Assembly: GCA_016707785.1 (NCBI GenBank)
Contig: JADJGZ010000018.1
Span: forward strand, 87,692-151,691
Direction of reading: 5' to 3'
DNA from: Bacteroidales bacterium
Lineage (GTDB): Bacteria; Bacteroidota; Bacteroidia; Bacteroidales; UBA4417
Length of the DNA stretch: 64,000 nucleotides
The notes beneath the pieces are model-generated. The model worked only from the letters and a program-made list of their open reading frames with translations. It searched no databases and had not been told where the DNA came from. The position numbers and the translations under genes are program-made. The number at the start of each line of letters is the position of its first letter. The stretch's first letter is position 1. Below, piece after piece: positions 9,790 through 18,874 of the stretch.

Positions 9790-9908
9790 TGCTGTATCTG
9801 TATTTGTTATGATTTCAGCCTTTGGCATGAATAATTGCAGCAGTATTCAAAGGTATTTATCTCCTCCTTAGTCACAATCCGGACTCTTATTTCTCAGATA
9901 AAAAAGAC

Positions 9909-9916
9909 TAACTTTG
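9909..9916 (+). promoter_or_regulatory. Bacteroidota-type -7 promoter element for prfA
   Basis: TAACTTTG matches the -7 consensus TAnnTTTG used by the primary sigma factor of Bacteroidota and is followed by GCACC. It lies 26 bp before the prfA start codon, a fitting distance. No clear -33 TTTG partner is visible. Confidence 0.55.
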
Positions 9917-9941
9917 CACCCGCAAAAATGAACGCATTAAT

Positions 9942-11011
9942 ATGTTAGATAAATTAGAAGCCATTCATAGCCGTTACATCAGTATTGAGCAGCAAATCAA
10001 TGATCCTGCTGTAATGTCGGATATGAAGAACTATATAAAACTCTCTAAGGATTTTAAAGAGTTGCAACCTGTTGAAGCCGCCTACAAGCAGTATAAAATG
10101 CTTACAGAAAATATCGAGGCTGCAAGGGTTATGCTAACTGAAGAGAAAGATGAAGAAATGAGGGCTTTTGCCCGTGAGGAGCTTGAAAGCATGATCAGCC
10201 AGAAAGATATCCTGGAAGAAGATACTCGTCTCTTACTCATTCCTTCTGATCCACAGGATGGCAAAAATGCCGTGCTTGAAATCAGGGCAGGTACTGGTGG
10301 TGATGAAGCCAGTCTTTTCGCCGGAGATCTGTATCGCATGTATACACGATTCTGCGAAACCCGCGGATGGAAATTAGAACTCGTGAGCATGGCCGAAGGT
10401 ACTATGGGGGGATTCAAGGAAATTATCCTCGAAGTTAAAGGAGAAGGGGTTTACGGAGTGCTTAAATATGAATCAGGGGTTCATCGTGTTCAGCGTGTTC
10501 CTGCAACCGAAACCCAGGGCCGTGTTCATACTTCAGCTGCTACCATTGCCGTTCTGCCTGAAGCCGATGAATTTGATGTTGATCTCAAACCCAGCGATAT
10601 CCGTAAAGATACCTACTGCTCTTCAGGCCCGGGTGGACAAAGCGTAAACACCACTTATTCTGCTGTCAGACTCACGCATGTTCCAACCGGAATTGTGGTC
10701 GCAATTCAGGATGAAAAATCTCAGATAAAGAATTTTGAGAAAGCCATGACGGTTCTTCGGACACGCATCTTTGAAAGAGAATACCAGAAATACCTGGATG
10801 AAATTTCAAAAAAAGAAAGACCATGGTTTCTTCAGGGGATCGTTCTGCCAAAGTCAGGACTTACAACTATCCTCAAAGCCGTGTGACAGATCACCGCATC
10901 AATATGACCCTTTATAACCTCTCAACCTTCATGGATGGTAATATCCAGGAAGTAATCGATGCCCTGCAACTGGCTGAAAATGCTGAACGGCTCAAAGCTG
11001 CTGTTGAATAA
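9942..11011 (+). CDS. prfA: Peptide chain release factor 1, interrupted by a -1 frameshift
   Basis: Release factor that reads UAA and UAG stop codons. The first frame (9942-10886) encodes the N-terminal domain and the catalytic SGPGGQSVNTT loop, but after EISKK it runs into an unrelated tail. The natural C-terminus (MVSSGDRSAKVRTYNYPQ, then RVTDHRINMTLYN and onward to LKAAVE) continues in the -1 frame to 11011. The switch point is an A7 run at 10808-10814. In the zero frame this reads A AAA AAA, the canonical slippery heptamer, and slipping back one base would give KKRKTMVSSG and a normal-length protein of about 356 residues. Since RF1 is essential, either one A is missing from the assembly, or the strain relies on ribosomal or transcriptional slippage. 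Homopolymer error is the simpler explanation. pyrF follows. Confidence 0.88.
10808..10814 (+). other. Slippery A7 heptamer at the prfA frame switch
   Basis: Seven adenines following TC, in phase as A AAA AAA relative to the upstream prfA frame. A one-base backward slip joins it to AGA AAG ACC ATG of the downstream frame. One extra A would also restore a single frame. I did not find an obvious strong stem-loop just downstream, which weakens the case for programmed frameshifting. Confidence 0.5.
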
Positions 11012-11046
11012 TCAAATTTTCCAATTGCTGGGAAAGGGAATTTTTT

Positions 11047-11100
11047 GGCGGCGGGCGGAAACCACCCCCCCCCCCGGGGGGGAGGCTCCCCCACCCCCCA
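11047..11100 (+). repeat. Anomalous GC-rich homopolymer tract between prfA and pyrF
   Basis: In otherwise AT-rich DNA this tract reads GGCGGCGGGCGG, then C11 (11065-11075), G7 (11076-11082), and a short GGGGGAG/CTCCCCC stem followed by CCCCC-A-CCCCCC. It is able to fold back on itself in several registers. It could act as a strong hairpin between prfA and pyrF, but composition this unlike the flanks, next to a frameshifted gene, also suggests assembly trouble. Confidence 0.6.
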
Positions 11101-11137
11101 AAGGACAAAAAATTTATCATCCCTTCATCACCATCCC

Positions 11138-11980
11138 ATGAATCGTCAACAACTCTTCGATCTGATCAGGAATAAAAGATCATTTCTTTGTGTCGGACTT
11201 GATAGTGATCTTCAAAAGATCCCCAGGCATCTCATGGATTTTGATGACCCTGTTTTCGAGTTTAATAAGGCTATTATTGATGCTACCTTGCCTTTTACTG
11301 TCGCTTATAAACCCAACCTGGCATTTTATGAGAGTCGTGGTTTGAAAGGAATGGAAAGCCTGCATAAAACCATGAACTATTTAGAAAAGTTCAAGGATGA
11401 GGTATTCACTATTGCTGATGCCAAACGCGGAGACATTGGTAATACATCTTCACAATATGCAAAGGCTGCATTTGATAAATCAGCATCAGGTTTTAGTTTC
11501 GATGCTATTACAGTTGCGCCTTATATGGGGGAAGATTCCGTATCTCCGTTTCTTGGATTCAATGGAAAATGGGTCATCCTTTTAGCATTAACTTCAAATA
11601 AAGGAGCTGATAACTTCCAGTTAAACAAGGATGCTGAAGGAATTCCTCTTTTTGAGAGAGTATTGGAAACATCCAGGCATTGGGGATCTCCTGATAATAT
11701 GATGTATGTTGTGGGTGCCACCCGTGCAGAAATGCTGGCAGAAGTCAGAAAAATTGTCCCTGAGCACTTCCTTCTGGTTCCGGGTGTCGGAGCCCAGGGA
11801 GGTAGCCTGCAGGAAGTGGCCAGGTATGGAATGAATGACCACTGCGGACTCCTTGTTAATGCCTCACGTTCCATTCTTTTTGCTTCAGCTGATCCTGATT
11901 TTGCAGAAAAAGCAGCCGAAGAAGCATCCAGTATGCAAAAAGATATGCAAGCCCTTCTTATGCAGCAGGATCTTATTTAG
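11138..11980 (+). CDS. pyrF: Orotidine 5'-phosphate decarboxylase
   Basis: Last step of UMP synthesis (OMP to UMP plus CO2), cytosolic. The protein of 280 residues carries the long-form OMP decarboxylase signature: FLCVGLDSDLQKIP at the N-terminus, AYKPNLAFYESRG, the catalytic IADAKRGDIGNTSSQYA block with Asp-x-Lys-x-x-Asp, VTVAPYMGEDS-like phosphate-side residues (ITVAPYMGEDSVSPFL), and LLVPGVGAQGG. ATG at 11138 is chosen: upstream in-frame codons from TTG at 11045 translate the GC-rich tract into low-complexity Pro/Gly sequence. Next gene starts 26 bp downstream. Confidence 0.93.
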   Translation: MNRQQLFDLIRNKRSFLCVGLDSDLQKIPRHLMDFDDPVFEFNKAIIDATLPFTVAYKPNLAFYESRGLKGMESLHKTMNYLEKFKDEVFTIADAKRGDIGNTSSQYAKAAFDKSASGFSFDAITVAPYMGEDSVSPFLGFNGKWVILLALTSNKGADNFQLNKDAEGIPLFERVLETSRHWGSPDNMMYVVGATRAEMLAEVRKIVPEHFLLVPGVGAQGGSLQEVARYGMNDHCGLLVNASRSILFASADPDFAEKAAEEASSMQKDMQALLMQQDLI

Positions 11981-12006
11981 CATTTCATCACCTCATCCTC
12001 ACCCTT

Positions 12007-13158
12007 ATGAATAAGAAATTGTTCCGGGTCATAAGTATTGTTTTGTTATCCCTGGCCTTGATCTGGCTCCTTTTACCAGTTTATTTGCGCAAAGCCATTG
12101 TGTATCAACACCCTGGAATTGACGATTACTCACTTTTCGCCAACAGGCAAGTTGCAAAGGGCATTCCCTTACCCTGGAAAAAACATCCGGAATACAACAA
12201 ATTAGTAATAAACGATTCCTCTATTGCCTATTTCAGGCAATATGGAACAACGGCTTTTGTTGTGATTCAAAATGATAGCCTGCTGCATGAAGAATATTGG
12301 GATGGATATGCTGACTCTTCGCTAAGCAACTCATTTTCAATGGCAAAGAGCATCGTTTCACTGCTTATCGGTTGTCTGCTGGATGAAGGAAAAATTAAGA
12401 GTCTCGATCAGCCAATCACAGATTATATACAGGAATTCAAAGGTGAAGCATACCAAAACATCCGGATCAAAGATTTACTTAGCATGAGTTCCGGGTTAGA
12501 TTGGGATGAAGCCTATTCAAGCGCTTTTTCAAAGACTACCCAGGCATATTATGGCCAAAACTTATCTGAATTAGTGACTTCACTCCAAATTGCTGAGGCT
12601 CCGGGAAAAATATTCAGATACAAAAGCTGTGATACACAACTACTTAGCATTATCATAGAAAAAGCTTCCGGTAAGAGTTTAGCAACTTATGCGTCGGAAA
12701 AATTATGGCAACCGCTGGGGGCTCAGTATGATGCTTACTGGAGTTTAGACACAGAAGATGGACATGAGAAAGCATACTGTTGTTTTAACAGTAATGCAAC
12801 TGATTTTGCCCGAATCGGTCAGTTAGTGCTGGATACCGGCCAATTCAACCAGAAACAGGTTATTTCACGGGAATATATGATGGAAGCTACTTCTCCTGCA
12901 ACCTGGCTTGTGAATGAATCTGGCGAGAAATGCGATTGGTACGGCTACCAGTTCTGGAGACTTACATACAAGGGAATGAATATTATCTATGCGAGGGGAA
13001 TCCTGGGGCAATACATCTTTGTGATCCCGGAATTGAAAACGGTAGTGGTTAGGCTCGGCCATAAAAGGAGTGAAATAAAGAGAGGGAATGTTCCGGAGGA
13101 TGTTTATATATATCTCGATGCAGCCATCAATTTGCTGAATTCCGGACCTATTTACTAA
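12007..13158 (+). CDS. Membrane-anchored serine hydrolase, beta-lactamase/NylB-like family
   Basis: A 383-residue protein of the class C beta-lactamase/penicillin-binding fold (Pfam beta-lactamase family). The nucleophile motif SMAK (in NSFSMAKSIVSLL) is clear, and YKSCDTQLLSIIIEKASG takes the place of the YxN motif; this Y-x-S form resembles 6-aminohexanoate-dimer hydrolases. One N-terminal hydrophobic helix (about residues 8-27) is likely an uncleaved signal anchor, placing the domain in the periplasm. Substrate cannot be told from sequence; such proteins include esterases, amidases and peptidases. It lies 26 bp after pyrF, so readthrough is possible. The next gene, ilvE, is convergent. Confidence 0.75.
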   Translation: MNKKLFRVISIVLLSLALIWLLLPVYLRKAIVYQHPGIDDYSLFANRQVAKGIPLPWKKHPEYNKLVINDSSIAYFRQYGTTAFVVIQNDSLLHEEYWDGYADSSLSNSFSMAKSIVSLLIGCLLDEGKIKSLDQPITDYIQEFKGEAYQNIRIKDLLSMSSGLDWDEAYSSAFSKTTQAYYGQNLSELVTSLQIAEAPGKIFRYKSCDTQLLSIIIEKASGKSLATYASEKLWQPLGAQYDAYWSLDTEDGHEKAYCCFNSNATDFARIGQLVLDTGQFNQKQVISREYMMEATSPATWLVNESGEKCDWYGYQFWRLTYKGMNIIYARGILGQYIFVIPELKTVVVRLGHKRSEIKRGNVPEDVYIYLDAAINLLNSGPIY

Positions 13159-13290
13159 TTCCTGTTCACCCTCGTGAAGACAAATGCACAAGTGCAGTGT
13201 AAATGTCTCACTATTGCCCCTTTTACTAAATGAAAAGGCTCTTCAGCATGTGTAGCCAATGCCGGATCAATTAGATAGGCACAAAAATAA

Positions 13291-13318
13291 TAATGGCTGC
13301 CTGGTTGGGCAGCCATTA
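13291..13318 (-). terminator. Intrinsic terminator of ilvE
   Basis: TAATGGCTGCC (13291-13301) and GGCAGCCATTA (13308-13318) form a perfect 11-bp stem with a 6-nt loop. Read on the minus strand it is followed by TTATTTTTG, placing it 18 bp after the ilvE stop. It may also stop plus-strand transcripts from the serine hydrolase. Confidence 0.85.
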
Positions 13319-13335
13319 ATCAAAGAAACTATCAA

Positions 13336-14355
13336 TTATTGGACAATTGTGATCCAGTTATGAATATCCGGTTCATCACCATACTGAATTCCCAGCAACA
13401 TTTTATATAATTTTGTTGAAACCTCTCCGGCTTTACCATCCTTGCAATAATGAAATTCCTGCCCGGTTACGGGATCCACGATTCTTCTTATCGGTGAAAT
13501 AACAGCTGCAGTACCACATGCTCCGACTTCATCAAATTCTGCGAGTTCTTCAACAGGAATTTTTCTTCTTTCAACTGTCATTCCCATATCTTCAGCCAAA
13601 GTCATCAGGCTTTTATTAGTTATGGAAGGAAGTATTGATTCTGAAAGCGGTGTAATATACTTATTTCCTTTAATGGCAAAGAAATTGGCCGGGCCGGCTT
13701 CATCAATATACTTTTTCTCCCGGGCATCAAGGAACAAAGCAGAAGCAAAGCCTTGTTTATGGGCGCGTTCTCCTGCCATCAGACTGGCAGCATAATTGCC
13801 CCCGACTTTATATTTTCCGGTGCCAAGAGGGGCAGCTCTATCAGAATCATGAGCAATTTGAATACTAACCGGGTTAAACCCTTCCTTAAAATAGGGACCA
13901 ACAGGTGAAACAAATACAAGCAACATATATTCATCGGCAGGTTTAACACCAACTCTTGGACCACTTCCAATTAATAGTGGACGAATATAGAGTGAAGCAC
14001 CGGTTCCATAAGGAGGTACGAATTCCTTATTCATCTTTACCGCTGTAATGATGGCTTCTTTAAATAACTCAGCGGGTGGAACAGCCATCAATACTCCATT
14101 GGCCGAATCCTGCATCCTTTTTGCATTTTCTTCCCATCGGAACAGACGAATTTTCCCATCTTTGCCCATGTATGCTTTAAGTCCTTCAAAGGCTTGTTGT
14201 CCATAATGCAATGCTGTTGCAGCCATATGGATTGGAATGTATTCCGAATCAGAAATCTCCAGTTTGCTCCATTCACCTTCGCGAAAATAAGCCCTGATAT
14301 TATAATTGGTCTTCAGGTAACCAAAAGGGAGGGTACTCCATTCAATGTTGGTCAT
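13336..14355 (-). CDS. ilvE: Branched-chain amino acid aminotransferase
   Basis: PLP enzyme that interconverts Leu, Ile and Val with their 2-oxo acids. The product is 339 residues from ATG at 14355 (MTNIEWSTLPFGYL). An upstream in-frame start at 14418 would add 21 residues without homology to the family and is rejected. Family features: ALHYGQQAFEGLKAY, the PLP lysine region GTGKYKVGGNYAASL, IDEAGPANFFA and the GACGTAAVISPI phosphate-binding stretch near the C-terminus. These match the longer BCAT group related to eukaryotic enzymes. The gene stands alone with its own terminator; the divergent neighbour is an OmpA lipoprotein. No ilv biosynthetic genes lie close by. Confidence 0.92.
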   Translation of the reverse strand: MTNIEWSTLPFGYLKTNYNIRAYFREGEWSKLEISDSEYIPIHMAATALHYGQQAFEGLKAYMGKDGKIRLFRWEENAKRMQDSANGVLMAVPPAELFKEAIITAVKMNKEFVPPYGTGASLYIRPLLIGSGPRVGVKPADEYMLLVFVSPVGPYFKEGFNPVSIQIAHDSDRAAPLGTGKYKVGGNYAASLMAGERAHKQGFASALFLDAREKKYIDEAGPANFFAIKGNKYITPLSESILPSITNKSLMTLAEDMGMTVERRKIPVEELAEFDEVGACGTAAVISPIRRIVDPVTGQEFHYCKDGKAGEVSTKLYKMLLGIQYGDEPDIHNWITIVQ

Positions 14356-14700
14356 TTTCGTATATCTTTTATTAATTATTATCCTGAAAACGAAGGACTT
14401 GAAAGGGATGCTACCCACAAGTCAAAAAACAACTTTACCAGTCATTTATGAGCGATCCCCGATGGGCGAAGTTAAATATTATTTCATTGGGTATTCTCAT
14501 TTTCACAATCATTTTTCCTCTATATGTTTAACTTAAAAGTGGTCTAAATTAATATGATTAACATACTAGAATCAGGCTCGTCACGTTTTTGTGAGTATCT
14601 TTGTAACATATAAAGCAAGGAATGTACAGGCGGGTTTTACTATAAAAAAGCAAGATTTAACCTGCATTACAGCTGCAATGTTTAACTAATATAAAAGAAG
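14356..14700. promoter_or_regulatory. Divergent intergenic region, ilvE and OmpA lipoprotein
   Basis: 345 bp. On the plus strand TATCTTTG at 14596-14603 matches the Bacteroidota -7 consensus TAnnTTTG and would start transcription about 90 bp before the lipoprotein gene. A short TCAC/GTGA inverted repeat surrounds a T5 tract at 14581-14594, just upstream. The ilvE promoter was not recognised. No small gene is evident. Confidence 0.4.
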
Positions 14701-15564
14701 ATGAATACAAAAGTTTTATTAGCACTTGGATTAGCAATGGTGTTGTTGGGTAGCTCATGTGTGAGCTCAAAGAAGTATAAAGCCCAAACAAGCAAACTTG
14801 AATCTCTCACCCAATCATTTTCCAAAGCTCAGGCTGACCTGAATGCTTGTGAAAATGCAAGAGCAAAGCATAAAGATGATGTAGACGCTCTCAACAAACA
14901 GATTACCGACCTTAATGACCAGGTTGCTTATTTCAAAAAGAACAATAATCAGGTTCTTAATCAACTGGAGAACCTTTCAGTTATTTCAGGTGCCCAGGCA
15001 GAAAGCATTAAACAATCGATGGATAACATCGGGAAAAAAGATGCTTACATTTATGGTTTGCAGAATTCCTTAGCTCAGAAAGATTCATTGAATATGGCTT
15101 TAGTCCTGAATCTAAAGGGAGCTATTGGCAACCTTAACGACCAGGATATCAATATCAAGGTTGATAAAGGGGTAGTTTATATCGATATTTCTGACAAGAT
15201 GCTCTTCAAGAGTGGCAGCTATGTGATTACAGAGCAGGCCAGCACTGTACTGGGAAAAGTAGCCAAAGTTCTGGCCAATCAGCCCAACATCGAATTCATG
15301 GTTGAAGGTCATACCGACAATGTTCCTTTCAAAAAAGGTGACCTTGAAGATAACTGGGACCTGAGTGTTAAACGAGCTACATCTGTTGTACGATTATTAC
15401 AGTCGAAGTACGGCCTGGATCCGTCAAAGATGACCGCTGCCGGCAGAAGTGAGTATAAACCTCTCAGTGCCAATGATAATGCTGAAGGTAAATCTGCAAA
15501 TCGCCGCACCCGTATTGTTATCCTTCCACAATTGGATCAATTCTTCAAACTGCTTGAGAAGTAG
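14701..15564 (+). CDS. OmpA-family lipoprotein with coiled coil
   Basis: Predicted outer-membrane lipoprotein that binds peptidoglycan and ties the envelope together. Residues 1-20 form a lipoprotein signal with lipobox LGSSC (Cys20). Residues about 30-115 are heptad-like and rich in Lys, Gln, Asn and Asp (SKLESLTQSFSKAQADL region), predicted coiled coil. The C-terminal OmpA domain (about 150-285) has EGHTDNVPFKKGDLEDNWDL and the closing NRRTRIVILP motif. Length is 287 residues. It is monocistronic: its own promoter-like element lies at 14596-14603 and a strong terminator at 15602-15633. Role inferred as structural; no interaction partner is visible. Confidence 0.87.
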   Translation: MNTKVLLALGLAMVLLGSSCVSSKKYKAQTSKLESLTQSFSKAQADLNACENARAKHKDDVDALNKQITDLNDQVAYFKKNNNQVLNQLENLSVISGAQAESIKQSMDNIGKKDAYIYGLQNSLAQKDSLNMALVLNLKGAIGNLNDQDINIKVDKGVVYIDISDKMLFKSGSYVITEQASTVLGKVAKVLANQPNIEFMVEGHTDNVPFKKGDLEDNWDLSVKRATSVVRLLQSKYGLDPSKMTAAGRSEYKPLSANDNAEGKSANRRTRIVILPQLDQFFKLLEK

Positions 15565-15601
15565 GTTTGGACTAAAAGGTTGACAACGTTAATATTTTCT
15601 G

Positions 15602-15633
15602 CCCCTGGGGAATTTCCCGGGGGTATTTTTTTT
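15602..15633 (+). terminator. Intrinsic terminator after OmpA lipoprotein
   Basis: GC-rich hairpin CCCCTGGGG...CCCGGGGG (15602-15623) followed by TATTTTTTTT. It ends 38 bp after the lipoprotein stop codon. Confidence 0.85.
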
Positions 15634-15674
15634 GATTGAAAACTCTTACTTTTACTTTACAATCAGATAACCTC

Positions 15675-17300
15675 ATGAAGAAAAAACGATTGGCAGGTAA
15701 ACGTATTCAGTCGGTTAAGGAAAAAGATGCTCTTTTAGCATTTCCAGACCCAACAGATTTGCCGGAGATTTCCATAGTGCGAACAACTGAAACCACTCCA
15801 GGGCTTGATTCTGAAATTCAACTTGAAACTGAGAATCCAAGGCTACTCCTTCTTCTTAACAATATCAATGACCTTGTTTGTGAAATCGATGAAAATGGGA
15901 TTTATCGATACGCCAATAACCAATATAAAGATATCTTAGGCTATGCTCCTAAAGAACTGATAGGAAAAAATGCTTTAGAGTTTATCCACCCCGATAATCT
16001 TAAACGAAGCTATGAGCAATATGAGAAATTGCAGGAAAACAAATCAAAAATCACTGATACTTACAGGTTCCGGCATAAGAACGGCGAATACCGAGTCATT
16101 GAATCCAAGGGGAAGGTGTATGTGAATGAGAAGCAAGAGCAAAGAACTGTTGTAATATCGCGTGACATCACCGAGCAATACCTGTCAGAACAAGCAATAA
16201 AAGCTTCTGAAAAAAAATATCGCGGCTTGCATCAAAGTCTTATGGATGGTTATGCCTGGGTGGATATGAATGGAACAATCAAAGAATGCAATGAAGCATT
16301 TAAACACATGCTGGGTTATGAGTATGAGGAAATATACAAGCTTAACTTCCTTGATATCACACCTATTAAATGGCACCAAACAGAGTTGAATATCATTGAA
16401 AAACAAGTACTTATAAACGGTTATTCAGAAGTTTTAAGAAAAGAATATATCAGGAAAGATGGATCTGTTTTCCCCGTTGAATTGCGTATATATCTCTCCA
16501 AAGATGATGATTATAAACCGGAAGGTATGTGGGCTATAGTAAGGGACATATCGGATGAAGTGAAAGCAGAGGAAATCCAGGTGAAACTTTATCAGCAATT
16601 AGAAGAATTAAATAGTACCAAAGATAAACTGCTTTCAATCATGGCTCATGACCTCAGGGGGCCTTTTAATAGTATTATTGGCTATGCAGAACTCCTTCAT
16701 ATCAGTAGTCAGTCAAACGACCTGTCTAACTTTGAGGAATATATTCAGAGAATTGAGAGTTGTGCTAAACAATCCTATGTCCTGCTTGAAAACCTGCTAA
16801 CATGGGCCAATGCACAAACAGGTGCACTAAAATACCAACCCACATTATTAAATATCAATACATTAATTGAACAAACTATCAGTTTCCTATTGCCCGCTGC
16901 AGATAGAAAGAAGATTGAAATTGACGTAAGTTATTCCGATAACCTTAGCCTGGAAATCGACTCAGATATGCTCAAAACAATCCTACGCAACTTACTTTCT
17001 AATGCGATTAAATTTACAGATATTGGAGGGAGTGTGTCCATTAAAATGATTCATAATGCTGATTCATTCACTATACATATTAATGATACTGGTGTTGGTA
17101 TGTCGGAGGAATCCATGATATCAATTTTTGAAGAGGACAATTTTGTAACAACAAAGGGAACCATGGCTGAAAATGGTTCAGGAATCGGTCTTAAATTATG
17201 CAAAGACCTTGTTCAATTATTGAATGGTTCCATCAAAGTGACAAGTAAAATTAATCAAGGCACCAACGTTTCTGTCAACTTTCCGATTCATATTAACTAG
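15675..17300 (+). CDS. PAS-domain sensor histidine kinase
   Basis: Cytosolic histidine kinase with no membrane segment. From ATG at 15675 (541 residues; the TTG at 15636 overlaps the terminator tail and is rejected) the layout is: basic N-terminus, PAS 1 (about 57-172, followed by a PAC-type ending VISRDITEQ), PAS 2 (about 180-295, ending IVRDISDEV), HisKA with phosphoacceptor His at about residue 325 in SIMAHDLRGPFNSIIGY, and a HATPase_c domain with NAIKFTDIGG, DTGVGMSEE and GSGIGLKLCKDL (N, G1 and G2 boxes). No response regulator is adjacent, so its partner is unknown. The signal is likewise unknown. Confidence 0.9.
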   Translation: MKKKRLAGKRIQSVKEKDALLAFPDPTDLPEISIVRTTETTPGLDSEIQLETENPRLLLLLNNINDLVCEIDENGIYRYANNQYKDILGYAPKELIGKNALEFIHPDNLKRSYEQYEKLQENKSKITDTYRFRHKNGEYRVIESKGKVYVNEKQEQRTVVISRDITEQYLSEQAIKASEKKYRGLHQSLMDGYAWVDMNGTIKECNEAFKHMLGYEYEEIYKLNFLDITPIKWHQTELNIIEKQVLINGYSEVLRKEYIRKDGSVFPVELRIYLSKDDDYKPEGMWAIVRDISDEVKAEEIQVKLYQQLEELNSTKDKLLSIMAHDLRGPFNSIIGYAELLHISSQSNDLSNFEEYIQRIESCAKQSYVLLENLLTWANAQTGALKYQPTLLNINTLIEQTISFLLPAADRKKIEIDVSYSDNLSLEIDSDMLKTILRNLLSNAIKFTDIGGSVSIKMIHNADSFTIHINDTGVGMSEESMISIFEEDNFVTTKGTMAENGSGIGLKLCKDLVQLLNGSIKVTSKINQGTNVSVNFPIHIN

Positions 17301-17428
17301 TTTTTGATAAACTAAAATTTTCTTTACAAAGAATATTCCTCTCTTCACGGAGCAATTTCCCCCATTCACCGGAATTTAATTCCTACCCTACATAGAAGTG
17401 CATAGGTTTGCATCATAATTGAGTTACT

Positions 17429-18604
17429 ATGAGCAGCCTACTCCCCTATTCCCTTAATGCCGGACAACAAAACTCCGACTCCTTTTACCTGGATCTCGAG
17501 TGTTTTACTGATCGGATGATCCTAAAAGCGGATGCCTGTCTTGGCAGATTTACCGAAGATTATTATATTCACAACCAGCGACTTAATAAGAGAATCGATT
17601 CTTCCAGGCATGAATACCTGCTTGAACTTCTGATGATTGGCATCTTCTGGATGAACTACTCAGTGAAGGCAGCACAAACCAAAAGAATCTCCACTACCAT
17701 CCTGACTGAACTTTATAAACTGCGCAAGCGATATCCCAGGCAGAAATCCAGGATCGATAAGATCAGGGGTATACTTGCTTATCAACTCCTTGAACAAAGA
17801 AACCAGGCGTTGGAGATAGAATATACAGATAAAAACTTCAACCGACTATTAAACTGGCTGCATTCAACCGGTGAGTTTAATGAAGAAGTAAAAAAGATGA
17901 AAAGCTGGCTTGAATTCTTTAAAACGAAAAACAATTCCTACATCTGGCAAATACTAAATTCGTCATGTTACTTTGCAGAAAGGTTTTCCTCTGACGGAAA
18001 GAAAGTACTGGGTAAATACACTATGAATATTGAATGCTTCCAGGCAATCAATAAAATTAATTATCAAAACAAGGAGGATTATTTTTTAGTTAATCGTAAA
18101 GAAAATGAGTACCACCTGAATATGTTTGGTGCAGAACTGCTAAACAGGGAGCTTAAATCCGGGTTTCTGCAGACAAAGAAAAAGGTCCTGCTGCTTCCTA
18201 CCTGTATGAGAACTGAACCAGCTTCAGGATGTAAAGCCTGCAATGATGGAATTGAAAAGAAATGTACATTTTGTAATTCAAACTGTAATATTGGAAAAAT
18301 CGCATCGCAGATGAAGTTAATGTCAACAGATACCTATATCATTCCTCATTCATCGGATTTTACCAGGTTCCTTGAAAAATGGCAAAATAAACCTGATACA
18401 AGCCTCATTGGTGTAGCATGTATTTTAAATTTGCTGACTGGTGGCTATGAGATGAAAAACCTGAATATTTCATCTCAATGTATCTTTCTCGATTATTGTG
18501 GCTGTAAAAAACACTGGAATGAAGAAGGCATTCCAACAGACTTAAATATCAATCAATTGAAAAAAGTAGCAGGAAATCAGGCTAAAAGCTTAATGGTTGC
18601 CTGA
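17429..18604 (+). CDS. DUF116-family protein with cysteine cluster
   Basis: A 391-residue protein of unknown function. The C-terminal half resembles the DUF116 family: KVLLLPTCMRTEPASG, then a cluster of cysteines (Cys-x2-Cys, Cys-x2-Cys-x3-Cys between about residues 268 and 287), an SSDF segment, and a second Cys group CIFLDYCGCKKHW near the end. Such spacing suggests binding of a metal or Fe-S centre, which is inference. The N-terminal half (about 1-200) is helical and rich in Tyr, Lys and Glu with no recognised domain; many DUF116 proteins have membrane helices here instead, and only a weak hydrophobic stretch (LLELLMIGIFWMNYS) is present. ATG at 17429 gives the first reasonable start. It stands alone, facing the archaemetzincin gene. 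Confidence 0.65.
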   Translation: MSSLLPYSLNAGQQNSDSFYLDLECFTDRMILKADACLGRFTEDYYIHNQRLNKRIDSSRHEYLLELLMIGIFWMNYSVKAAQTKRISTTILTELYKLRKRYPRQKSRIDKIRGILAYQLLEQRNQALEIEYTDKNFNRLLNWLHSTGEFNEEVKKMKSWLEFFKTKNNSYIWQILNSSCYFAERFSSDGKKVLGKYTMNIECFQAINKINYQNKEDYFLVNRKENEYHLNMFGAELLNRELKSGFLQTKKKVLLLPTCMRTEPASGCKACNDGIEKKCTFCNSNCNIGKIASQMKLMSTDTYIIPHSSDFTRFLEKWQNKPDTSLIGVACILNLLTGGYEMKNLNISSQCIFLDYCGCKKHWNEEGIPTDLNINQLKKVAGNQAKSLMVA

Positions 18605-18641
18605 TCCTGCATTTCGTGACAGGAGGAATCTAAACAAAAGA

Positions 18642-18663
18642 GCTGCTTCGGTAAGGAAGCAGC
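18642..18663 (+). terminator. Hairpin after DUF116 gene
   Basis: GCTGCTTC and GAAGCAGC form a perfect 8-bp stem around GGTAAG, 38 bp after the DUF116 stop codon. There is no T tract on either side, so termination would be weak or factor-assisted. Confidence 0.5.
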
Positions 18664-18874
18664 CCTGATATGAAAATGGATTGATATTAGCCACTCTGGT
18701 GAGGCAGCACTGATAAATTAAAGAGGTGGATGAAAAATATTTTTAGGTAAATTTACTTTTCGACTCCGGCAACACTTTGAATCTGTAAATTATCTTCCAA
18801 CAAGTGCTCATTAGCTGCCAGTAATATTAATTAAAAGTAGATACGTTATTGCAAATTTCAAGGCTCCAATGAGT

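Noticed and set aside
11045..11137. N-terminal extension of pyrF from a TTG start
   Set aside because: It translates the GC-rich tract into low-complexity Pro/Gly sequence; the family N-terminus begins at ATG 11138.
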